A DNA stretch of 13,836 bases from an uncultured Fusicatenibacter sp. (lineage in GTDB: Bacteria; Bacillota; Clostridia; Lachnospirales; Lachnospiraceae). The translations under genes were made by a program, and so were the position numbers. Location: NCBI GenBank assembly GCA_902493585.1, contig CABUPZ010000062.1, forward strand, positions 1-13,836. The letters are read 5' to 3'. Under the pieces are notes generated by a model. The model saw only the letters and a list, made by a program, of their open reading frames with translations, was not told the origin of the DNA and did not search any database. Positions 1-6,926 of the stretch are shown one piece after another. Positions within the stretch are counted from its first letter, which is position 1, and every line of letters begins with the position of its first letter.

Positions 1-1
1 G

Positions 2-1507
2 CTGATCCTGGGAACTTATGATTTTGGCACACTTCCTACATGGTGCTATGCCATCTTTCAGACGGTGTTCTGTGCAACAGCAGCGACGATTGTCTCCGGC
101 TCTATGGCAGAGCGGACAAATTTCAAAGCGTACTGTATCTACAGTGCGGCGATCAGCCTGATTGTGTATCCGATTTCCGGACATTGGATCTGGGGCGGCG
201 GATGGCTTTCCACCCTTGGCTTTCATGATTTTGCAGGTTCCACATGCGTCCATATGGTTGGAGGATTGATCGCATGTCTTGGCGCGGCAATGCTTGGACC
301 ACGTATTGGAAAATACGATAAAAATGGGAAAGCAAGAGCGATTCCCGGACATAATATCATGGCGATGGCGCTCGGTGTGTTTATCCTCTGGTTCTGCTGG
401 TTTGGATTTAACGGCGGATCCACGGTTGCGATGACGACAGATGCGGATATGGAACTGGCGTCTTTGGTAATGTTCAATACAAACCTTGCAGCGGCGGTTG
501 CCACAGTCGTGGGGATGATTTTTACATGGATCCGTTATGGAAAACCGGATGTGTCGATTACGTTTAATGCAGCTCTTGCAGGGTTGGTAGCCATTACGGC
601 TCCCTGTGACTGTGTGACTCCGGTTGGAGCATTCTTCATCGGCCTGATCGCCGGCGTTCTGGTGGTTTTGGCTGTGGAGTTCTTTGACGATGTAGCAAAG
701 ATTGATGATCCGGTAGGTGCGGTTTCTGTCCATATGGTAAACGGAATCTGGGGAACTTTGGCAGTTGGCCTGTTCAGCAATGGCGGAGACGGCGTAGGCA
801 CCGGCCTGTTTTACGGCGGAGGACTCAGGCAGCTGGGAATTCAGGCATTGGGCGCAGTCAGTGTGGCAGCCTATGTGTTAGTGGTGATGTTTATCGTCTT
901 TAAAGTGATTGATAAGACGGTCGGACTGCGTGTGCCGGAGCAGATTGAACTGGATGGTCTTGATATCCACGAACACGGCCTTGCATCTGCATACTCAGGA
1001 TTTGCGATTAATGATATGGCCGGCATGGATATGGATGTCAATGAAAACACGGATCTGGGTGAGGATGATTATGAAAAGGCATCCAAAGGACAGGTGGATG
1101 CAGCAGTCAAAGTGGTCCGTCAGCAGACGAGTGTGGATGGTGTATATGATACAGGAATGCATAAGGTCAGCATTATCTGCCGGCTTTCGAAGTTTGATAC
1201 ATTGAAGACAGCATTGAACAACCTGGGAGTAACCGGAATTACAATGACACAGGTCATGGGATGCGGAATACAGAAAGGAGCCGGAGAAAAATACAGAGGT
1301 GTGGAACTCGATGCCAACCTTCTTCCAAAAGTGAAAGTGGAGGTTGTAGTCGGAAAAATTTCGGTTGATTCTGTGATCGAAGCGGCGAAAAAAGCATTAT
1401 ATACCGGACATATCGGGGATGGAAAGATTTTTGTTTATAATGTAACGAGAGTCGTTAAAGTACGGACCGGGGAAGAAAACTTTGAGGCTCTTCAGGATGT
1501 AGAATAG
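2..1507 (+). CDS. amt: Ammonium transporter fused to a PII (GlnB/GlnK-like) domain, 5' partial
   Basis: The open frame runs in from the left edge, so roughly the first 60-70 residues are missing. The GTG at 65 is internal, because clear Amt sequence (LILGTYDFGTLPTW) precedes it. The membrane part is a standard Amt channel that conducts ammonium/ammonia across the cytoplasmic membrane. The two pore histidines sit in CVHMVGG and SVHMVNGIWG, and FNGGST is also present. After an acidic linker (about 1020-1150, with DLGEDDYEKASK) comes a full PII domain (about 1157-1500). It has the T-loop QKGAGEKYRG with the conserved tyrosine, and the nucleotide-binding GDGKIFVYNV and RTGE motifs. PII proteins normally block Amt when nitrogen is plentiful, so the fusion builds the regulator into the channel. 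Such fusions are known in Clostridia. The gene converges on the remnant histidine kinase. Confidence 0.95.
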   Translation: MILGTYDFGTLPTWCYAIFQTVFCATAATIVSGSMAERTNFKAYCIYSAAISLIVYPISGHWIWGGGWLSTLGFHDFAGSTCVHMVGGLIACLGAAMLGPRIGKYDKNGKARAIPGHNIMAMALGVFILWFCWFGFNGGSTVAMTTDADMELASLVMFNTNLAAAVATVVGMIFTWIRYGKPDVSITFNAALAGLVAITAPCDCVTPVGAFFIGLIAGVLVVLAVEFFDDVAKIDDPVGAVSVHMVNGIWGTLAVGLFSNGGDGVGTGLFYGGGLRQLGIQALGAVSVAAYVLVVMFIVFKVIDKTVGLRVPEQIELDGLDIHEHGLASAYSGFAINDMAGMDMDVNENTDLGEDDYEKASKGQVDAAVKVVRQQTSVDGVYDTGMHKVSIICRLSKFDTLKTALNNLGVTGITMTQVMGCGIQKGAGEKYRGVELDANLLPKVKVEVVVGKISVDSVIEAAKKALYTGHIGDGKIFVYNVTRVVKVRTGEENFEALQDVE

Positions 1508-1550
1508 AAAAAGCGTCTCCCTGCTGATCTATATCATTCAGCAGGGAGAC
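1508..1550 (-). terminator. Intrinsic terminator of the minus-strand kinase remnant, between convergent genes
   Basis: There is a perfect 13-bp inverted repeat (GTCTCCCTGCTGA at 1515-1527 with TCAGCAGGGAGAC at 1538-1550). Read on the minus strand it is followed by GCTTTTTCTATTCT, a good T-tract. On the plus strand the hairpin is followed by AAACGGTAAACG, so it is a poor terminator for amt, although the hairpin itself may protect the amt transcript end. The kinase stop codon (1534-1536) lies in the hairpin loop. Confidence 0.75.
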
Positions 1551-2231
1551 AAACGGTAAACGTTGTCACTTTGTTTTCGCTTCTGACAGACACTTCTCCG
1601 TGATGCAGTTCCACCACCTTTTTTACAACGGCGAGACCGATCCCGTTTCCCTCGGAGGAGTGGGATTCGTCCGCCTGGTAAAATTTATGAAAGATCCTGT
1701 CGATACAGCAAGATATTCTTCCGTCTGTTCTTTTGTAAGATTACCACACCGGAGCAGTTTCGCAAACCCAGCGATGGAGACGATGGGGGTTTTGAATTCA
1801 TGGGAAAAATTGTTGATAAAATCACTGCGGAGCATTTCCGTATGTCCCGGTTCTTCTGCCGCTGTATTGAAACTGTTTTCAATTTCCTTAAATAAGGCAA
1901 GTTTCGAGATCGGTTTTCCGAATTCGATCCTTGTCTTAAAATCCCCTTCAGCCAGCTGGTTCAGCCGGTGGATCAGCCGGCTCACAGGCTTTAAAGAGAA
2001 TTTTCCTGTCAAAAATGTGATCAGAAATCCGAGAATGGTACTGATCAGAGGAATCAAAAGAAAAAGTGTGCCTGAGTTGGGATGGCTGTTCACTGTTTTG
2101 ACGATGCCAAGCCGGATCAGGAAATACACGATCAGGACAGAAAGAACAGCTGCCACAGCAATAATGATAAAGACAAACAGGGAAGCAAGCAGTGTCAGGG
2201 CCAATCGTTGTCTGCGTTCTTCTTTCTTCAT
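1534..2231 (-). pseudogene. Sensor histidine kinase remnant with a large internal deletion and frameshift
   Basis: The 5' part (2231 down to about 1704) encodes two membrane helices (about residues 11-40 and 55-76), a HAMP-like linker, and the phosphoacceptor H-box FSHEFKTP with His at about 144. After EEYLAV (about residue 176) the sequence jumps directly to the end of the ATPase domain, in another frame: DRIFHKFYQAD, then the G2 box EGNGIGLAVVKK, ending VTTFTVCLPAE and TGA at 1534-1536. The rest of the dimerisation domain and the N- and G1-boxes of the ATPase are missing, which is roughly 100 or more residues by family comparison. The junction lies near 1695-1706. The open frame alone gives 202 residues ending in out-of-frame sequence. 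It cannot phosphorylate as it stands. The ATG overlaps the stop of the regulator remnant by 4 bases (ATGA), as in an intact two-component operon. Confidence 0.85.
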
Positions 2232-2266
2232 ACTTTTTTCACCACCTTATATCCAAGTCCCCGGGC
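2228..2266 (-). pseudogene. Last codons of an OmpR-type response regulator
   Basis: In the minus-strand frame directly upstream of the kinase, the codons read ARGLGYKVVKKV followed by TGA. RGxGYK is the usual end of the winged-helix DNA-binding domain in OmpR/PhoB-type regulators. The TGA overlaps the kinase ATG. Upstream of about 2266 the sequence becomes an FtsH fragment on the opposite strand, so the rest of the regulator is gone. The call rests on about 12 residues plus position, but the ATGA overlap with a kinase supports it strongly. Confidence 0.65.
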
Positions 2267-2559
2267 AGGTGGATGAAGGAAATCATTATCTGATGAGTAA
2301 GGAAGAGCTGGAAAACAAGATTGCGACGTTTACCGGAGGCCGTGCGGCAGAGAAAATCGTCTTTGGTTCAGTGACAACAGGAGCATCCAATGATATCGAG
2401 CAGGCGACGAAGCTGGCAAGAGCAATGATCACCCGGTACGGTATGAGCAAAGAATTTTCTTTGAACTGCTCGGCGGAGACACAGAAGCTGATCGATGAAA
2501 AAGTTGTGGAGCTTGTACGGAAACAGCATGAGAAAGCGGCGCAGATTCCGAATTCATAA
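2262..2559 (+). pseudogene. ftsH: FtsH (AAA+ membrane zinc protease) C-terminal fragment, internally deleted
   Basis: From about 2266 the frame encodes the middle of the FtsH peptidase domain: QVDEGNHYLMSKEEL, then TGGRAAEKIVFG, TTGASNDIEQAT and ARAMITRYGMSKEF. The HEXXH zinc site and the whole ATPase domain, normally upstream, are absent. After GMSKEF the family normally continues through a segment ending YLGG before the SAETQ helix. Here KEF runs directly into SLNCSAETQKLIDEKVVELV, so about 15-20 residues are missing, in frame. After KAAQI the sequence again departs from the family and stops at 2557-2559. The open frame extends upstream to 1600, but that part is only the antisense of the kinase remnant. 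No start or ribosome site belongs to this fragment, and it is not functional. Confidence 0.85.
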
Positions 2560-2599
2560 CCGAAAAAGGAAAGCTTCGACGGCTCGCATAACTCGTTGA
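2560..2599 (+). other. Short junction sequence between the ftsH and patatin remnants
   Basis: These 40 bases carry no gene. In one frame they read KESFDGSHNSLTEIF and then a stop, which could be a leftover from a protein tail (possibly the variable end of FtsH), but I cannot assign it. No promoter or terminator is evident. Confidence 0.3.
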
Positions 2600-3091
2600 C
2601 AGAAATTTTCTGAAAAGATTAATTCCGGCGGAGAAAATCCGTTGGATTATGAAGCTTTCGCCAGGAACCCGATGGACTACATGGTCGTAGCCACAGAGGT
2701 GGAGACAGGGAAAGTCAAATATTTTGACGGTGCGCTGGGAGATACGATTCCGGTGGAAAAGGCATTGGAGGCAGGCTGTGAAAAAGTCGTACTTGTTTTG
2801 ACCAGGCCTGAAAATACCGTCAGAACATCAGATCAGGATGAAAAACTTGCCGCACAGATCCAAAAGAAATATCCCTTTGCGGCACAGAAACTGCGGGAAC
2901 GTGCGGAAAGATACAATGAGGGAATCCGCAGGGCAATGGAATATGCAAAACAGGGCAAGGTACTGATCGTAGCGCCCGATAACATTGAAGGGATGTCGAC
3001 GCTGAAGAGAGATGTGCAGGCAATGAATAACCTGTATCAAAAGGGAAGGAAGGATGCGGAAAAAATCAAGGAATTTCTTTCGGCAAAATAA
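2600..3091 (+). pseudogene. Patatin-like phospholipase C-terminal remnant
   Basis: The frame is open from 2600 and reads INSGGENPLDYEAFARNPMDYMVVATEVETGKVKYFD, matching the second half of RssA/YjjU-type patatin hydrolases. The oxyanion loop and the GXSXG nucleophile region should lie upstream and are absent. At KVKYFD the sequence joins GALGDTIPVEKALEAGCEKVVLVLTRP. The family normally has about 35-40 residues there, between the KxxYFD strand and the catalytic DGA/DGG motif. The join keeps a DG pair, so a short shared sequence may have mediated the deletion. The 3' end (VLIVAPDNIEGMSTLKRD) looks complete. A TTG at 2642 with GGAG upstream could start a 149-residue peptide, but without the nucleophile it would not be a lipase. 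The last 26 bases overlap the convergent YolD-like gene. Confidence 0.8.
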
Positions 3092-3521
3092 AGTGTGCAG
3101 ATTGAAAGGAAGGAAAAAAGCTGCTTTCAATCTTTAAAAGATTGCAGATCGGGATCTGTGATCCGTCTGTTGTCTGTATCATCTGTGTCATGGAATTGAT
3201 TTTTCTGATCCTGCAGGTTTTGGTTACATACTGTCCCCCTTCCTTATAATCATCCGGCTGAAAGTAAGTAATGGATACGGAAGGGGGATTCTGCACATGT
3301 TCCGCCAGAAGATGAAGTTTCTGATCCAGCTCTTCTTTTATCGTTTCATCTAGTTCAATTTTTTGCTCCGTTTTCCGTGCTGTTTCGGTGAGAACATCTT
3401 CGTAACCGGTCAGCGCGGCAAAAGGAGAAAACTGCGCCGCCCGTTCAGCCATGGACATATGGGGATGTGTGGCGGAAACATGGTGCGGCAGGTGGATGAT
3501 ATCGTCGTAAGATTTGTTCAT
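3066..3521 (-). CDS. YolD-like protein, partner of the Y-family polymerase
   Basis: The product is 151 residues, starting MNKSYDDIIHLPHHVSATHP and continuing with AERAAQFSPFAALTGYEDVL, then a glutamate/lysine-rich helix and a beta-rich C-terminal half (VSITYFQPDDYKEGGQYV, IPICNLLKIES). This is the usual organisation of YolD-like proteins, which are often encoded next to UmuC-type polymerases in Firmicutes. Their biochemical role is unsettled; an accessory or regulatory role for the polymerase has been suggested. The ATG at 3519-3521 overlaps the polymerase TGA (ATGA), implying translational coupling. The last residues (FFPSFQSAHFILPKEIP) are not a family hallmark and overlap the patatin remnant, so the 3' end could have been altered by the neighbouring rearrangements. 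Confidence 0.8.
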   Translation of the reverse strand: MNKSYDDIIHLPHHVSATHPHMSMAERAAQFSPFAALTGYEDVLTETARKTEQKIELDETIKEELDQKLHLLAEHVQNPPSVSITYFQPDDYKEGGQYVTKTCRIRKINSMTQMIQTTDGSQIPICNLLKIESSFFPSFQSAHFILPKEIP

Positions 3522-5041
3522 GCTTTATGTCCTCCAATCTGTTGATTGCGGTCGATCGCGGTTGCCCCATCCTGCAGGTTCATTCCCTTCAAAATAGAGT
3601 TTTTTCCATATTTTTTCTTGATTTCCAGCATGGCTTCCTGCATTTTCCGCTCTTTTTCCAGTTTCTCCTTCTCCTGAGCCTTCTGCTGTTCCAGCAGGCC
3701 ATAGTCGGTAAAAAGATTCAGCTGTTCGTAAGTCTCTTTCTGCTCCGTCGGAGTTTCTTCTGTGACATGGCTGGCAGTCAGAGTGATCCGCCGTATCAGA
3801 AGATCTGGGTTTACGATTCTGGCGTATAAGTCCGTGACCGCTGTTATGATCTGGCTGGAAGAAGACGTCTGCCGGGGGAGATTTACGGTTCCGTGGGCAT
3901 GCCGGGGAATCTGGCGGCCATAATGGTCGGTGGTGATCTCACCGTGATATCCTTTTCGGAGCTTTGGATCCTTCAGATTTTCAATATCATATCCGACGGT
4001 CAGAACAAGCTGACGGGTCACCAGGCGTTTGTCCACCAGATCCAGGGAAAGAGCATCTGCCATCTCCTGAACGACAAGTTTTGCTTTCTCATAAGAATAA
4101 GGACATTGCAGTACCTGGCCGGCGCCGATGCTTTTGGCTTCCGGTTTATATGCCTTAATGTCCGCGATGGTGCAGGTTTCCCAGCCCCATGCATGGTCGA
4201 TCAGAAGTTCGGCGTTGACACCGAAAAGGCGGTAAAGCAGATCCTCGTTGTAATATTCATTCGGTTTTCCAAGGGAGCATCTGGCAATATCTCCCATCGT
4301 AAAAAGCCCGTGTTCTTCCAGTTTTTTTGCATAACCCTTGCCGACGCGCCAGAAATCGGTCAGCGGCCGGTGGTTCCAAAGAGAACGCCGGAAGGAAAAT
4401 TCATCCAGACGGGCGATGCGGACGCCGTTTTCATCCGGCGGAATATGTTTTGCCTCAATATCCAGCGCCGCTTTGCAGAGAAAAAGATTGGTAGCGATAC
4501 CGGCGGCAGCCGGAATTCCGGTGGTGCTCAGCACGTCCAGAATGATCTTCTTTGCAAGACCTTCAGCAGACAATCCGTAAGTTTTCAGATACTTGGAAAC
4601 ATCCATAAAAACTTCATCGATGGAATACACGTGGATGTCTTCCGGAGCGATATAGTTCAGATAAATATCATAGATTTTTGCGCTGCATTTCATATAATGC
4701 GCCATCTGGGGCGGAGCAGTAAGAAAGTCAATGGCAAATTCCGGATGAGCCGTCAGTTCAGCGACATTGCAGGATTTTCCGGAAAACCTGTGAGAAGGGA
4801 GGCGGAGCTTCCGCTTTTCGTTGGCCTCCTTCACTTTCTGGATCACCTCAAACAACCTTGCCCGTCCGGGAATCCCGTAGGACTTCAGGGAAGGGGAAAC
4901 GGCGAGACATATGGTTTTCTCCGTGCGGCTGCGGTCGGCAACCACAAGATTGGTGGTCATCGGATCGAGACCACGCTCCATACACTCGACAGACGCATAA
5001 AAAGATTTCAGATCTATGGCAATGTAAGTTTTTTCTTTCAT
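3518..5041 (-). CDS. Y-family (UmuC/DinB-like) translesion DNA polymerase
   Basis: The product is 507 residues and appears intact. It copies damaged DNA with low fidelity. The catalytic acidic residues are visible: Asp10 in IAIDLKSFYASVE and Asp142-Glu143 in YSIDEVFMD. Tyr15 is at the steric-gate position that excludes ribonucleotides. The thumb has the helix-hairpin-helix-like stretch FWRVGKGYAKKLEEHGLFTMGDIA. The little-finger domain follows, then QLNLF at 440-444, a typical beta-clamp binding motif, and a charged coiled-coil-like tail (450-480) ending GATAIDRNQQIGGHKA. The ATG at 5041 is chosen because AGGAG lies 8 bases upstream; a TTG two codons earlier is less likely. The gene is first in an operon with the YolD-like gene and is divergent from cls. 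I saw no GAAC-N4-GTTC LexA-type box in its promoter region. Confidence 0.93.
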   Translation of the reverse strand: MKEKTYIAIDLKSFYASVECMERGLDPMTTNLVVADRSRTEKTICLAVSPSLKSYGIPGRARLFEVIQKVKEANEKRKLRLPSHRFSGKSCNVAELTAHPEFAIDFLTAPPQMAHYMKCSAKIYDIYLNYIAPEDIHVYSIDEVFMDVSKYLKTYGLSAEGLAKKIILDVLSTTGIPAAAGIATNLFLCKAALDIEAKHIPPDENGVRIARLDEFSFRRSLWNHRPLTDFWRVGKGYAKKLEEHGLFTMGDIARCSLGKPNEYYNEDLLYRLFGVNAELLIDHAWGWETCTIADIKAYKPEAKSIGAGQVLQCPYSYEKAKLVVQEMADALSLDLVDKRLVTRQLVLTVGYDIENLKDPKLRKGYHGEITTDHYGRQIPRHAHGTVNLPRQTSSSSQIITAVTDLYARIVNPDLLIRRITLTASHVTEETPTEQKETYEQLNLFTDYGLLEQQKAQEKEKLEKERKMQEAMLEIKKKYGKNSILKGMNLQDGATAIDRNQQIGGHKA

Positions 5042-5075
5042 AAGCAAAACTCCTGTATCATACTATACCACTTCT

Positions 5076-5104
5076 ATTCTAACTTATACGCGGAAGAAAT
5101 GCAA
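5076..5104 (-). promoter_or_regulatory. Candidate sigma-A promoter of the polymerase/YolD operon
   Basis: On the minus strand, TTGCAT (5104-5099) and TAGAAT (5081-5076) are separated by exactly 17 bases. The predicted transcription start is about 30 bases upstream of the polymerase ATG, with AGGAG in between. Confidence 0.6.
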
Positions 5105-5147
5105 AAAAATATAAACATGACCTGCTGTTGAAAGAAGATTCCTGACA

Positions 5148-5176
5148 TTGCCAGAAATACAAAAATATGGTACGAT
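5148..5176 (+). promoter_or_regulatory. Candidate sigma-A promoter of cls
   Basis: TTGCCA (5148-5153) and TACGAT (5171-5176) are 17 bases apart, 34 bases upstream of the chosen ATG at 5211. A TTG at 5148 that would extend the ORF falls inside this -35 box, which argues against it as a start codon. Confidence 0.55.
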
Positions 5177-5210
5177 TCAGATAACAAAACGCAAAGGAAA
5201 AGGAACGGAA

Positions 5211-6770
5211 ATGGAAGCGAAAGATATCAAGAAAAAGGGAATGAACGGAGTAAAAATGGTCATCTTCGGCAGGACGCTGATCGTCCTGTGCGCGTTTCTG
5301 ATACAGTTTTTGTTTGTATATCTTCTTTACCGCACGCTGGAAGAACACAGCTTGGAAGTGTATGGGCTGTTTCGGATCCTGATGGTCGTTGTGCTCCTTC
5401 ATCTGCTCAGCAGCAGCGGAAACCCGGAGTTCCGTCTGGTATGGATGCTGCCGATGGTTATTTTTCCGGTATTCGGCGCAGTCTTTTATCTGTACATCAC
5501 GATCGATCCCGGCGCGGGGAAAATATATGAACGGCTTCAGAAGCTGTCTGTTTTTACCAGGAAGTACCTGGAAGAAGATGAGACGGCGAAAGAAACGCTG
5601 GAGCGGGAAGACGTTCAGGTCGGGAGACTTGCGGAATATATGAGAAAGAACGCAAACTGCGCAGTCTACCACAAAACCCGCGCGGACTATTATCCTCTGG
5701 GTGAGGACCAGTTTGAGGCGTTGATGGAGGATCTGAGGAGTGCGCAGAAGTTTATTTTCATGGAATACTTCATTATCAAAGAAGGATATCTGTGGCATGA
5801 AGTTCTGGAAGTGCTGAAGGAGAAGGTACAGCAGGGCGTGGAAGTGCGTGTCATGTATGACGGTATGTGCGCCTTGTCGCTTCTTCCGGAGTTTTATCCG
5901 AAAGTTCTGGAAAAATATGGAATCCGCTGTAAAATGTATGCGCCGATCCATCCTGTGTTCTCCAGCCATTACAACAATCGGGATCATCGGAAAATCCTGA
6001 TTGTCGACGGGAGGGTCGCCCATACGGGAGGCACGAATCTGGCAGACGAATATATCAACCGGGAAGTCCGGTTCGGTCACTGGAAGGATACGGCGATCCG
6101 TCTGGAAGGCGACGCCGTGGAACGGTTTACGTTCATGTTTCTGGAAATGTGGAACATTACCGAGACGAAAGAGGAAGCGTATCTGAAGTATAAGACGCGG
6201 CCGGAATATTATCAGAAGCCGGATGGCTTTTTTATTCCTTATGAGGTCTGTCCGTACCGGAAAGCAAGAACAGGACGTCGGGTCTACCTGGATATCCTGA
6301 ATACCGCCCGAAACTATGTGCATATTATGACGCCGTACCTGATCCTGGATCACGAGATGATCGGAGCACTGACGTACGCGGCGGGACGGGGTGTCGAGGT
6401 GGTGATCCTGATGCCGCATATTCCAGATAAGAAATATGCGTTTATCGTTGCGAGAACTTACTATGAAGAATTGATGGAGGCGGGTGTAAAGATTTACGAG
6501 TATACACCGGGGTTTGTACACGCGAAAGTCTTTGTCTCAGACGATGAGAAGGCAGTGGTCGGTACGATCAATCTGGACTACCGGAGTCTGTATCACCATT
6601 TCGAATGCGGCGTTTTCCTGTACCGCAATTCAAAGATCGAGCAAATTGAACAGGATTTTGCGAATACGCTGGAAAAAAGCCGCCAGGTAACAGCGGAAGA
6701 CTGTCAGAAGCTTCCTATGTGGGAGAAAGTTGGCGGGAAGGCGCTGAGAATTCTTGCGCCGCTGATGTGA
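5211..6770 (+). CDS. cls: Cardiolipin synthase (phospholipase D family)
   Basis: The product is 519 residues. It joins two phosphatidylglycerol molecules into cardiolipin plus glycerol at the cytoplasmic membrane. Two N-terminal membrane segments (about 17-41 and 52-95, the latter probably two short helices) precede the catalytic core. Both HKD motifs are complete: HRKILIVD (His259, Lys261, Asp266) followed by GGTNLADEY, and HAKVFVSD (His437, Lys439, Asp444) followed by GTINLDYRS. Length and domain order are normal for bacterial Cls. The ATG at 5211 is chosen because AAAGGAAC precedes it at good spacing. The gene is flanked by its own promoter and a terminator, so it is probably monocistronic. 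Confidence 0.94.
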   Translation: MEAKDIKKKGMNGVKMVIFGRTLIVLCAFLIQFLFVYLLYRTLEEHSLEVYGLFRILMVVVLLHLLSSSGNPEFRLVWMLPMVIFPVFGAVFYLYITIDPGAGKIYERLQKLSVFTRKYLEEDETAKETLEREDVQVGRLAEYMRKNANCAVYHKTRADYYPLGEDQFEALMEDLRSAQKFIFMEYFIIKEGYLWHEVLEVLKEKVQQGVEVRVMYDGMCALSLLPEFYPKVLEKYGIRCKMYAPIHPVFSSHYNNRDHRKILIVDGRVAHTGGTNLADEYINREVRFGHWKDTAIRLEGDAVERFTFMFLEMWNITETKEEAYLKYKTRPEYYQKPDGFFIPYEVCPYRKARTGRRVYLDILNTARNYVHIMTPYLILDHEMIGALTYAAGRGVEVVILMPHIPDKKYAFIVARTYYEELMEAGVKIYEYTPGFVHAKVFVSDDEKAVVGTINLDYRSLYHHFECGVFLYRNSKIEQIEQDFANTLEKSRQVTAEDCQKLPMWEKVGGKALRILAPLM

Positions 6771-6790
6771 TCGGATTTCAACGAATTTGA

Positions 6791-6823
6791 AAAACCGTGG
6801 AACAGAGGTTCCGCGGTTTTTTT
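6791..6823 (+). terminator. Intrinsic terminator after cls
   Basis: A 9-bp stem (CCGTGGAAC with GTTCCGCGG, one G-T pair, loop AGAG) is extended by AAAA/TTTT and followed by a run of seven T. It lies 20 bases after the cls stop. Confidence 0.88.
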
Positions 6824-6853
6824 ATGAGCATTGTTGCATGTGCGAAAAAGAAA

Positions 6854-6882
6854 TTGACATTATCGATATTCGATGTTATGCT
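6854..6882 (+). promoter_or_regulatory. Promoter of the padR-DUF2812 operon
   Basis: A perfect -35 box TTGACA (6854-6859) is followed after 17 bases by TATGCT (6877-6882). The start of transcription would be near 6889, inside the repeat cluster described as the operator. The operator position is therefore suited to repression. Confidence 0.75.
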
Positions 6883-6909
6883 GAAATCGATAGAATATCG
6901 ATATTCGAT
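6861..6909 (+). promoter_or_regulatory. Repeated ATCGAT-rich operator, probably bound by PadR
   Basis: The 14-mer TATCGATATTCGAT occurs exactly twice, at 6861-6874 (between the -35 and -10 boxes) and at 6896-6909 (just after the predicted start of transcription), 35 bases apart. A perfect inverted repeat ATCGATA-gaa-TATCGAT spans 6886-6902 and overlaps the second copy. PadR proteins are dimers that bind inverted repeats and often repress their own gene. Binding by this PadR is an inference from position. Confidence 0.65.
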
Positions 6910-6926
6910 AAAAAGGAATGAGGAAC

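Noticed and set aside
1515..1550. Terminator for amt on the plus strand
   Set aside because: The hairpin is followed by A-rich sequence rather than T on the plus strand; the T-tract is only on the minus strand.
1600..2559. A single open frame of 319 codons on the plus strand
   Set aside because: Its first two thirds are the antisense of the kinase remnant and only the part after about 2262 is real FtsH sequence. It is a chance fusion of frames, not a gene.
3893..5131. Long plus-strand open frame of 412 codons opposite the polymerase
   Set aside because: It lies wholly antisense to a well-supported Y-family polymerase, lacks any family signal, and its end crosses the polymerase promoter.
5041..5211. 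SOS (LexA) box for the polymerase operon
   Set aside because: I looked for GAAC-N4-GTTC and close variants on both strands and saw none.
5079..6521. Minus-strand open frame of 480 codons opposite cls
   Set aside because: It is antisense to intact cardiolipin synthase with both HKD motifs. The composition (rich in His, Arg, Phe, Gln) is typical of a shadow frame.
6861..6909. Repeated 14-mer considered as a CRISPR-like array
   Set aside because: Only two short copies, internally palindromic and placed in a promoter; there are no spacers or cas genes. An operator is the better reading.
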